This document shows positions 8,834-15,700 of a stretch of 15,980 nt of DNA, piece by piece (the first letter of the stretch is position 1; the number at the start of each line of letters is the position of its first letter). The DNA is taken from positions 1-15,980 of the forward strand of contig JBMNNN010000028.1 in the NCBI GenBank assembly GCA_050942555.1. The letters run 5' to 3'. The translations under genes and the position numbers were made by a program. Under the pieces are notes generated by a model. The model did no database searches, was not told where the DNA came from, and saw nothing but the letters and a program-made list of their open reading frames with translations. Origin of the DNA: JAAYXU01 sp050942555 (GTDB lineage: Bacteria; Bacillota; Clostridia; Christensenellales; UMGS416).

Positions 8834-11800
8834 CTAAATTTTTATTCCCATCGCTGACAAGCGCATTCTTACTTCATCAACACCCTGCTTTCCCAGGTTC
8901 CGGATTTTGAGTAAAGCCGATAGAGGAACCCGTATGATGTCCCCCACAAAATGAATATCCGCTTTTTTCAGGCAATTGTATGTTCTTTCTGATAGATTCA
9001 GTTTATCGATAGATACCCCGAACTTATTTTTATACTCTGAGATAAAAACCACTTTTTCTTTTTCTCTGAAACGCCGTTCATTACGGGTGTATCCTACCTC
9101 ACCATACCAGTCTATCTTGTGGCTATATGCCCGGTCTGTAGTATTAACCTCGTATACATAGTCTTCCGGATAGATCGAGGTATAGCGCCTATATCGCACG
9201 GACCGGGGGAGGGATCTGTTCTCCTCCACAACCAGAAGATTCGTTTTTTCATCATATAAAAACTCCATTTCCTCCTCTCCATCGGGTAAGAAAATATAGC
9301 AGTAATTGGGTTTATCGAGATGATAAAAATCAACGCATACCTCTGCCAGATACGATTGCTGTCCAGAAAAATTAATTGAAATCATACGCCCGTCATATAT
9401 GCATCGGTCAATATGATCACGCTGACGAAGGTTTGTCACCATATACCGTGCGCGCAGCGGTTTCGCCAGCGCGTTTGTTTTTATTTCTCTGATAGAGAGC
9501 AATTCCAGACACGCGCCGCTCAGATCATTTGGATTCATTAACTCCTGTTCAAGCTGGGCGATCTTTTCGTAGTTTCCAAAGTCAAATCCGGTCTCGTTGG
9601 ACTCGCGTTCGAATACTGTAATGCTGTATTTTCCGCTCTCCAATTGGCAGGGTATTTCAAGCCTACCGCTGCGAATAGGCGCTTTGTCGGCAATGAGCTT
9701 TTCCCCGTAGTAAATATCGGCATAGTACTCGGCCTTACCGGTAATTTCGAAACTTCCCAGCAGAACTCCCCTGTCGTAGTCTCCCGTGATGACCGACGAG
9801 GTGACGGTGCTACGCGTGATGATGGTAGCGAATTCGACTTCACTGTCGGGAAGACCAATGAACATCCTCTGGCAGCTCTGCTCCCGGTTAAACCATGATT
9901 TGAAGCGGGTCAAATCGCAAGAAAAGCAACCCGTACTGATTCGCTTGCGGTAGCCGACTGACTGCGATGGATCATCCATGCGTATTTTTATGCTTTCGCA
10001 CGGGTATTTCAGGTATAAATAGGTCGGAAAATCACCATGCCACAGCGCGGGAGGCCTGTCGATCCGCCAAGCGCCTTCGTCAAATTTCCACCGGAAGACA
10101 GGAAGATCAAACTGGACGATGATGGATGCATTTTTGGTATGCACGGTGGCCTCTTTGTAATCGGACTGGGCATTGATCGTAAAATTAATTCCATTTTCAC
10201 CAGGTGTTTTTTCGTCGTCAGGCGCAGAAATATTAAGAAAATCGGGTAACCGAAGCGTGCCTCGCGGCGCGAAGACATAGGGAGCATCCTCGAACTCAAA
10301 GCTGAATCCATCTATTAATGCAAACTCCCAGTAACGGCGGGATCTGTCACGTGGTATATCAATATAGATTTCATACAGGCCGTCCTCCTTGCATCCGTAT
10401 TCTATCAGGTTAATCACATATTCGCTATCACCGGACCGGTCATGGAGCGTGAATACCGTCGCCGTGTCCAGAAACTTATGCACTTTCCCATTGACGACAA
10501 CCGCTGTTCCTGGAGATTGGGCAGGCTGCATCTTTATAAACAGCGAAGGGGGTTTCTTATAAACCGGTATCCTCCGATCCTCCTTCAGCGCACAGGTGCC
10601 ATGCACCCGGTAACGGGGAATCAAGCCTTCTTCGGCCTTTTTTCCTACGGATACCAGATTGCCATCGGGAAGCCGCACGATATCGCCAATCTGAAAATCG
10701 AAATGTGTCAGCGTGAAGCTGCCGCGGCGCTCGCTGGCGTCCGCAGCCTCTGAAACAACCAGGTCATTAAAAGCGGTCAGGGCATACATTTCTCCTTCGG
10801 GCAATAAACGGGCATGGACGAAATTGCCACCCCGATCAAAAAAGCGTACGCAGTCGCCATGTATTCGGAAATGCCTTATTTTTCTCGAGCCACACAATAG
10901 ATCTATATCATGCCGGCTGAAAACGGCATCATCATCGATGGGCAACTGCGCTTCCTGCGTCCGGTATCCGGTCACCGCTTGCGTTAAGGCAACCTTTATA
11001 GTCCGAACGGCTCGTCCGCACTGTACGCGCCAATATACATCTCCCGGATTCTCCAGATCATCGATTCGGATGATCTGCGGTGCAAAAACGATGTTAATAG
11101 CCGGGATCGCGGCTCTGAAATCGCATTTCAGACGCGGAGCAGAAAAGTACTTTTCGCCCCTGACGTTAAGCCCGCCACTATGACACTTTTCATACTCTAT
11201 CCTGAAATCTTCCGATTGCTCTTTCCACTCGAAGAAGCGCCTTGTAAGCCGTTTCACAGGACGAAAGGGGACAGTCCCTTCCCAAAAGCACCTGTCCATC
11301 AGCCAAAGCAGCCATCTGATGCGGCTCCTGCATCCGGCGGGGTTGCTGATGATGGCGTCTGCTGTATGTGAAACGAGTTGATATGTGCGCTCGGTGTTAT
11401 CCCTCCGCTGCATTACCTGCAATAGATTCCTCATTTTCTCCCTATCCAGCTGTTGCAAATCGCGGTTCAGATCGATGCGATAAAAAGCAAAGAGAAAATC
11501 GAAAAAATCGTCCGTATAATGATCGGAAACCATCCCGTGATATAATATGTTTTGTACGGTATTGCCTGCACCAAATAAATGCTTATTGTATTTTTTTAAA
11601 GTAATTGCAAAGCGATTTCTTAATTCATTATAAGTGTTTGTATTTAAGCCTAAACTCCCATACCATAAAGTAGCATTCGCTTCTCGTGCCACGTGACTCC
11701 AGTAATTCGCATCATAATACCGAATCCCTATCTGGACAAGCGCAACCGCCAGCATCGGGTCGGCCGAAGTGGATAAGCCACCCCTGCTGATGCTTTTGTA

Positions 11801-11944
11801 TATATTCTGGAGATATTCTTTCAGCAGCAAATATTCATCATCTGAAATAATGATATCTCCAATAAGTTTTTTTCTGGGAAATTCCCTCAGAATACGCCGC
11901 TTGAGACGATCGAATGGCGAAGTAGCTCGTCCACCCATCTTCAT
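8834..11944 (-). CDS. Large protein of unknown function ending in an RNA polymerase alpha-CTD-like domain (possible DruH-like partner of the helicase)
   Basis: I do not recognise the bulk of this 1036-residue protein. There is no signal peptide or membrane segment. Residues 1-230 look helical and rich in Tyr, Trp and Phe (for example YYDANYW, NILYHGM, DDFFDFLFAFY). Residues 260-950 alternate short hydrophobic runs with Gly/Pro/Asp turns, suggesting several beta-sandwich-like domains without an evident catalytic motif. Residues 977-1036 clearly resemble the C-terminal domain of RNA polymerase alpha: RTYNCLKKA, IHFVGDI and RNLGK line up with E. coli RSANCLKAE, IHYIGDL and PNLGK. Two starts are possible, ATG 11944 and ATG 11938 (residue 3); GGGGGAGGGG precedes both, and I keep the first. 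The helicase gene follows at 10 bases. Size and pairing recall DruH of Druantia type III, but I cannot verify homology. GC content is lower than in nearby core genes. Confidence 0.85.
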   Translation of the reverse strand: MKMGGRATSPFDRLKRRILREFPRKKLIGDIIISDDEYLLLKEYLQNIYKSISRGGLSTSADPMLAVALVQIGIRYYDANYWSHVAREANATLWYGSLGLNTNTYNELRNRFAITLKKYNKHLFGAGNTVQNILYHGMVSDHYTDDFFDFLFAFYRIDLNRDLQQLDREKMRNLLQVMQRRDNTERTYQLVSHTADAIISNPAGCRSRIRWLLWLMDRCFWEGTVPFRPVKRLTRRFFEWKEQSEDFRIEYEKCHSGGLNVRGEKYFSAPRLKCDFRAAIPAINIVFAPQIIRIDDLENPGDVYWRVQCGRAVRTIKVALTQAVTGYRTQEAQLPIDDDAVFSRHDIDLLCGSRKIRHFRIHGDCVRFFDRGGNFVHARLLPEGEMYALTAFNDLVVSEAADASERRGSFTLTHFDFQIGDIVRLPDGNLVSVGKKAEEGLIPRYRVHGTCALKEDRRIPVYKKPPSLFIKMQPAQSPGTAVVVNGKVHKFLDTATVFTLHDRSGDSEYVINLIEYGCKEDGLYEIYIDIPRDRSRRYWEFALIDGFSFEFEDAPYVFAPRGTLRLPDFLNISAPDDEKTPGENGINFTINAQSDYKEATVHTKNASIIVQFDLPVFRWKFDEGAWRIDRPPALWHGDFPTYLYLKYPCESIKIRMDDPSQSVGYRKRISTGCFSCDLTRFKSWFNREQSCQRMFIGLPDSEVEFATIITRSTVTSSVITGDYDRGVLLGSFEITGKAEYYADIYYGEKLIADKAPIRSGRLEIPCQLESGKYSITVFERESNETGFDFGNYEKIAQLEQELMNPNDLSGACLELLSIREIKTNALAKPLRARYMVTNLRQRDHIDRCIYDGRMISINFSGQQSYLAEVCVDFYHLDKPNYCYIFLPDGEEEMEFLYDEKTNLLVVEENRSLPRSVRYRRYTSIYPEDYVYEVNTTDRAYSHKIDWYGEVGYTRNERRFREKEKVVFISEYKNKFGVSIDKLNLSERTYNCLKKADIHFVGDIIRVPLSALLKIRNLGKQGVDEVRMRLSAMGIKI

Positions 11945-12037
11945 CCCCTCCCCCTTCGTGTGTCCGCCGAGCCAGCGGTGAATGAAACGCTACACTGTCA
12001 CTGTCGACCAAAGCAGTCCACCCTGGGCCTCCGCGCA

Positions 12038-13885
12038 TTACCTGCTCACCGTCCCCAAATGCTGCGGGAGCGAGCCTACGACGATCAGTTTTTTCTCTTT
12101 GTCATACAGGAAGTAGATACGAACAAGGTTATTCCCTACGCCGACGCGCAGGTGGAGATCGAGAGGGGATTCCACGGGCTTTCCCTTGTAGCCGATATAG
12201 TATTTGATCCGGTATTCCTCGCGGTACATATCGAGCGTCATCCTGCCTACGGGCGTTACGTCAAAGGGACGGCCGTATCTCCGGTTGCAGCGGCGCTTCA
12301 TCTCGTCGTCGTCGATGATTCCAAGCAGATTATCGCGGTATTCCGTCGCAAGAAATGCAAGCGCGTCGCACAGCAGCTCCACATTCACCGAATTGGGCGG
12401 CAGCGCATCCATCTCGTTTCGCGCCCTCTCATAAAACAGCAGCTTCCCGCGAAAATGGCGCTCGCCCCACTCGATGATCTCTTCCTGCCGCTTTGGGCGG
12501 TCGAGCCGCGCCCGAAGCCACTCGATCTCTTCGTCTTTGGCCGAGATGATCGCGCGGCTTTTCTCCTCCGCCTCCGCAAGCCTCCGGATACAATCCTGTT
12601 TCATCTTTGCAAGTTTCTTATTCAGCTGCTCGGTCTTCCCGTTCAGGCGCTGTATTTCCTCGTCTTTTTCGGCGCACTTCATCTCTATCTCGCTCATTTT
12701 TACGGCATGCCGCTCCTCGGCAGCCTGCAGCTTCTCATCAAAGGCGCGCAGCAGCTCTTCCCTGGAATGGCTCAGCCCGAGCGCCTTTTCCCGGTCGATC
12801 TGCTTTGCTCCGGGTAAAAATACCGCGCTGCCAAATTGCATCGGCTTGTTTTTCGGGTAGTTTTGGATAAAATCGTCGAGCCGTTTACGCACACGTTCCG
12901 GGTTTGCCTCTATGCGTCCCGAAGCATGACGAACCAATTTGCCCCCGAATGCGAGGGGCTCGAGTACGAGTATATCGCCCGCGCCGATGGCTTGTCCGGT
13001 GATTTTTCGGAAATCCCCTATCCGGGCAGCAGGCAGCGTGAAGAACTGGGCATATCCCATCCTGTACCGCGCCAGCTGCGAAATATCTAAGGGCAGCTCA
13101 CGCCTTTTCTGCTTCCTGGGCGGATTCTCGTCGAGCATCGGTATGCGGTCGAGCGACGTAAGGAGTCCGGGCTCGGGCAAGGAAGGCAGCGCTGCGGGTG
13201 AAATATCTTTGAGGCCGCACTCGGCGACGACGACGGCCGGCATCATTCGCGAGCGGTCCCTGAGCCAATTCTGCAGCGCCCTGATAGCCGAAACGGTGTC
13301 AAGGGAATGCGGTGTATCGCGAATCGGCCATCCCTGCCGCAATCCGACGATTGGGTTGCGCGCCAGATTCTTGATAAACGCGAGGCGGAAAACCTCGCAC
13401 GCCCCGCCTGTCCCGACCGGCTCGGAGACGATGGTGCGGAACCCGCACTCCACGCGGTCTGCAACAATCCTGTAGGCGATATTGGTCTCGAATAAACGGC
13501 CTGGCACGGGCGGCCTGCCCTCATTGGGCACGCCGGGTCTCGTACCCAGGTCGGGCTCTGTCAGCTGCAGCGTCCATATCCTTTCATCGGGCAGCCAGAT
13601 CACCTCGACCTTGTAGCCTGCGCTGATATAAAAGGAGCCGAACGCGCGAAGATCGACGCGTTCATACTGCGAAGCGTCGGGCCAGTCTATTTCCGGCGGG
13701 ATATCAAAGGCCCTGAACCGCTGGCGCAGCCACTGCATCGCCTCCAGTATGGCGATCAGAAGAACCGTGTCCCTGGGCGTCTTGCCCCGCCCCGCCTCGG
13801 CATAAAGCTGGTAGGTCGGATAGCTGACGTTGGGCAGCAGCAAGAGAGGCTTATATTCTGTCCGGCCATCATAGTTTGGTTCCAT
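12038..13885 (-). CDS. Unknown 615-residue protein with a long coiled coil and a small beta-like C-terminal module; first gene of the helicase operon
   Basis: I do not recognise this family. I choose ATG 13885 over ATG 13903 because GAGGGG lies 7 bases before it, whereas the longer form (621 residues) has no ribosome site. In the 615-residue numbering, residues 1-300 appear globular (WLRQRF, FGSFYISAGYKVEVIWL) with no catalytic motif I can name. Residues about 370-465 form a strongly charged heptad-like coiled coil full of Glu, Lys and Arg. Residues about 475-615 end in a compact segment, LDLHLRVGVG...LVRIYFLYDK...LIVVGSLPQHL, whose beta-strand/RIYF pattern vaguely recalls RelE-superfamily folds; that is a guess. 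The next gene begins after 93 bases in the same direction, and two promoters lie upstream, so this protein probably opens the operon. It could be a scaffold or sensor for the helicase. GC content is nearer to the core genes than in the next two genes. Confidence 0.82.
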   Translation of the reverse strand: MEPNYDGRTEYKPLLLLPNVSYPTYQLYAEAGRGKTPRDTVLLIAILEAMQWLRQRFRAFDIPPEIDWPDASQYERVDLRAFGSFYISAGYKVEVIWLPDERIWTLQLTEPDLGTRPGVPNEGRPPVPGRLFETNIAYRIVADRVECGFRTIVSEPVGTGGACEVFRLAFIKNLARNPIVGLRQGWPIRDTPHSLDTVSAIRALQNWLRDRSRMMPAVVVAECGLKDISPAALPSLPEPGLLTSLDRIPMLDENPPRKQKRRELPLDISQLARYRMGYAQFFTLPAARIGDFRKITGQAIGAGDILVLEPLAFGGKLVRHASGRIEANPERVRKRLDDFIQNYPKNKPMQFGSAVFLPGAKQIDREKALGLSHSREELLRAFDEKLQAAEERHAVKMSEIEMKCAEKDEEIQRLNGKTEQLNKKLAKMKQDCIRRLAEAEEKSRAIISAKDEEIEWLRARLDRPKRQEEIIEWGERHFRGKLLFYERARNEMDALPPNSVNVELLCDALAFLATEYRDNLLGIIDDDEMKRRCNRRYGRPFDVTPVGRMTLDMYREEYRIKYYIGYKGKPVESPLDLHLRVGVGNNLVRIYFLYDKEKKLIVVGSLPQHLGTVSR

Positions 13886-13970
13886 ATTTGATCCCCTCGG
13901 CATCGGCAGGCGGCGGTACGCAGATAGCGCGGGAATGATCCTGTGCAGGACACGGCCCCGTTATTACATG

Positions 13971-13987
13971 ATTATAGCAAAAGCTAT
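13971..13987 (-). promoter_or_regulatory. Proximal promoter (extended -10) overlapped by a short dyad, for the three-gene operon
   Basis: On the minus strand TGCTATAAT (13979-13971) is a perfect extended -10 element; no good -35 is seen. Transcription would start near 13964, about 80 bases before ATG 13885. The inverted repeat ATAGC-AAAA-GCTAT (13974-13987) overlaps the -10, which is a typical position for a repressor site. The motif ACATGATTAT covers the same box (13966-13975). Confidence 0.5.
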
Positions 13988-14043
13988 GCACCAAAAACGG
14001 TACAGAGAACCATCTGTTGTCTTATTTTCTTATTTTTTATCAT

Positions 14044-14073
14044 ATTATAACATGATTATCCATCTGCGCTCAA
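14044..14073 (-). promoter_or_regulatory. Distal promoter for the three-gene operon
   Basis: On the minus strand TTGAGC (14073-14068, four of six consensus bases) is followed by an 18-base spacer and a perfect TATAAT (14049-14044) that also carries an extended TG. Transcription would begin near 14037 and cross the proximal promoter, giving a leader of about 150 bases. ACATGATTAT (14050-14059) abuts this -10 box and recurs at the proximal promoter 84 bases away. Confidence 0.55.
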
Positions 14074-14117
14074 CCTATTTGGAGTCTTCAGTTCTAACGA
14101 TTGTATCTTGGTTTTTC

Positions 14118-14145
14118 TTGGACTTAAACCACGCTATGTTATACT
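14118..14145 (+). promoter_or_regulatory. Weak divergent promoter facing right
   Basis: TTGGAC (14118-14123, three of six consensus bases), a 16-base spacer and TATACT (14140-14145, five of six) precede a GGAGGG ribosome site (14155-14160) and the start codons at 14165 and 14167. It points away from the operon promoter at 14044-14073, so the region may have held a divergently transcribed gene. Confidence 0.35.
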
Positions 14146-14166
14146 GGATTTATCGGAGGGCTTGAT

Positions 14167-14517
14167 GTGTTTATATCTGGCGTATTTAAGTCTAGCAAAA
14201 TGCTTTGCTCCGTTCAATTAGATAATGGCGAGACGTTGTGCGGAGCCTAATGGGAGTTCATCTCCCCGAAGTTCATCGGTAATGTGGGCTCTGAAAGGCG
14301 TAGTATCAGCTATGCTTTATGGGTGTCGCCATTTGCCGCCATTTGCCGATTGAATGAATAGCGCACGCCAGGCATGATAGCAAACCGAGCGATGCCGATT
14401 TCAGAATTGACCCTCCGCTATGGCAGTCCTCAGAGCCAAAAACTGTATCATAAAGACGACCCCATCTGCCGTTTCATGCACCAGTGGGGTGTGGACGATA
14501 TGAAGGGTAGAGCATAG
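14167..14517 (+). pseudogene. Possible decayed small gene, one frame with two in-frame stops
   Basis: One reading frame runs about 117 codons from GTG 14167 to TAG 14515-14517 but is interrupted by TAA at 14248-14250 and TAG at 14359-14361. GGAGGG lies 6 bases before the GTG, with a promoter-like pair just upstream. The three pieces read VFISGVFKSSK...QLDNGETLCGA, then WEFISPKFIGN...ISYALWVSPF, then MIANRAMPISELTLRYGS...MHQWGVDDMKGRA. None belongs to a family I recognise. The last piece could stand alone as a 47-residue ORF from ATG 14374, but that start has no ribosome site. TAA and TAG are the ordinary stops of neighbouring genes, so recoding is unlikely. Chance openness of the frame is a real alternative; confidence is low. 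Confidence 0.3.
14327..14348. repeat. Ten-base tandem duplication
   Basis: CGCCATTTGC occurs twice in tandem (14327-14336 and 14337-14346), with a two-base start of a third copy. It lies inside the possible decayed reading frame. Ten is not a multiple of three, so the duplication shifts the frame; removing one unit brings an immediate TGA. It looks like a small slippage event in unconstrained DNA. Confidence 0.6.
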
Positions 14518-14536
14518 AGCATACAGTATCCCAGAA

Positions 14537-14571
14537 AACCGAATGAGCCGCTTTGCGCGGCTCTTTCGGTT
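14537..14571 (-). terminator. Rho-independent terminator of the xpt-bmp unit
   Basis: A long hairpin starts 20 bases after the stop codon of the BMP-family gene. The arms are AACCGAA (14537-14543) with TTCGGTT (14565-14571) and GAGCCGC (14545-14551) with GCGGCTC (14557-14563), with one T/T mismatch between them and a 5-base loop. On the minus strand the second arm runs into TTTTC. It closes the unit and insulates the large operon to the left. Confidence 0.8.
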
Positions 14572-14591
14572 CATGTCTGTCTGTTAGAGAA

Positions 14592-15674
14592 TCATTCGGA
14601 GGGGCTGATGACGCCCTTGACGAACCACTCCATCGAGAGCATTTCGGCGTCGGTAAGGGAAGCGCCTTCCGCTACCTTCAGGTCGCCGTTCTGGTCATAG
14701 ATGGGCCCTGCAAATACGATAAGCGAGCCGTCGATGATCTTGGCTTTGGCTTCTTCGACGAGCGCCTTGGTTTCGTCGGTCACTGAGGGGCCGAACGCGT
14801 CGAGCATGACGATTTCGTCCTCCATGCCGCCCCAGTAGGATTCGGCTTTCCAGGTTCCGTCCATCGCGGCCTTGATGGTCTTCGCGTAGTAGGTACCCCA
14901 GTTCCACAGCGGAGCGGTGAGGTAGCCGTTGGGAGCGCTGTCGCCCATCGGGGAGTCGTAACCCACCGCGAACGCGCCATGCGCCTCGGCGGCGGCTACC
15001 GGCTCGGCGGTGTCGATATGCTGGGAGATCACGTCGCAGCCCGCGGCCAGCAGGCTCTCGGCCGCGATCTTCTCCCCGGTGGGATCGTACCAGGAGTTGG
15101 TCCAGACCACCTGCACCGTCACATCGGGATTGACCGACTGGGCGCCCAGCGTGAAGGCGTTGATGCCGCGGATGACTTCGGGGATGGCCATGGCGGCCAC
15201 GTAGCCGATCTGGCCGTTCTTCGTGGCCTTCCCGGCGACTATGCCCGACAGATACCGCGCCTGGTACATGCGGCCGAAGTAGTTGCCCAGATTCTCGGCC
15301 ATCTCATAGCCCGAGCAGTGCTCAAATATGACGTTCGGGTACTTGGTGGCGACTTCCTTGATGTAGGGCATATGGCCAAAGCTGGTCGCAAATACCATGT
15401 CGCAGCCCTGCTTGACGAGGTTCTCGATCTGCGTCGCGCACTCGCTGGTCTCGGGAACGTTCTCGACGTAAACCGTCGTGATGCCCAGCTCTTTCTCGGC
15501 ATAGAGGCGGCCCTGGTCGTGCGCGTAGGTGTATCCGCCGTCACCGATCGGTCCCACGTATATGAATCCGACCTTGAAATCCTTGGGATCGTTGCTTTCC
15601 TGGCAGCCCGTCATGAGTCCGGATCCGATCAGCAGCATCGCGATAACGAGCACCAGCATACCCTTTCTTTTCAT
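14592..15674 (-). CDS. BMP family (PnrA/Med-like) solute-binding lipoprotein, probably for purine nucleosides
   Basis: This 360-residue protein is the extracellular, membrane-anchored ligand-binding component of an ABC importer. It has a lipoprotein signal: MKRKG, a hydrophobic core (residues 6-20) and lipobox LMTGC with the lipidated Cys at 24. The mature part opens with KVGFIYVGPIGDGGYTYAHDQG (from about 34), the BMP-family pattern, and later shows TSFGHMPY, GQIGYVAA and LWNWGTYY. Length and order fit the family throughout. AGGAGGAG lies 6 bases before the ATG. The family includes riboside-binding PnrA/TmpC; the xpt gene 26 bases upstream supports purine uptake followed by salvage, though the exact ligand is inferred. 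No ATPase or permease gene follows before the terminator, so the rest of the importer must be encoded elsewhere or upstream of the window. Confidence 0.93.
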   Translation of the reverse strand: MKRKGMLVLVIAMLLIGSGLMTGCQESNDPKDFKVGFIYVGPIGDGGYTYAHDQGRLYAEKELGITTVYVENVPETSECATQIENLVKQGCDMVFATSFGHMPYIKEVATKYPNVIFEHCSGYEMAENLGNYFGRMYQARYLSGIVAGKATKNGQIGYVAAMAIPEVIRGINAFTLGAQSVNPDVTVQVVWTNSWYDPTGEKIAAESLLAAGCDVISQHIDTAEPVAAAEAHGAFAVGYDSPMGDSAPNGYLTAPLWNWGTYYAKTIKAAMDGTWKAESYWGGMEDEIVMLDAFGPSVTDETKALVEEAKAKIIDGSLIVFAGPIYDQNGDLKVAEGASLTDAEMLSMEWFVKGVISPSE

Positions 15675-15700
15675 ATGTTTGCTCCTCCTCTTATTACTGG

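Noticed and set aside
11960..12817. 285-codon open frame on the plus strand
   Set aside because: It is antisense to the coiled-coil part of the 615-residue protein; the charged heptad codons create a long hydrophobic mirror frame, with no ribosome site.
4144..13885. DISARM system
   Set aside because: The helicase has DUF1998, but no separate DrmB, no DrmC phospholipase D-like protein and no DNA methyltransferase is present.
14167..14517. Stop-codon recoding through TAA and TAG
   Set aside because: Neighbouring intact genes end at TAA and TAG in the normal way, so reassignment of these codons is not credible.
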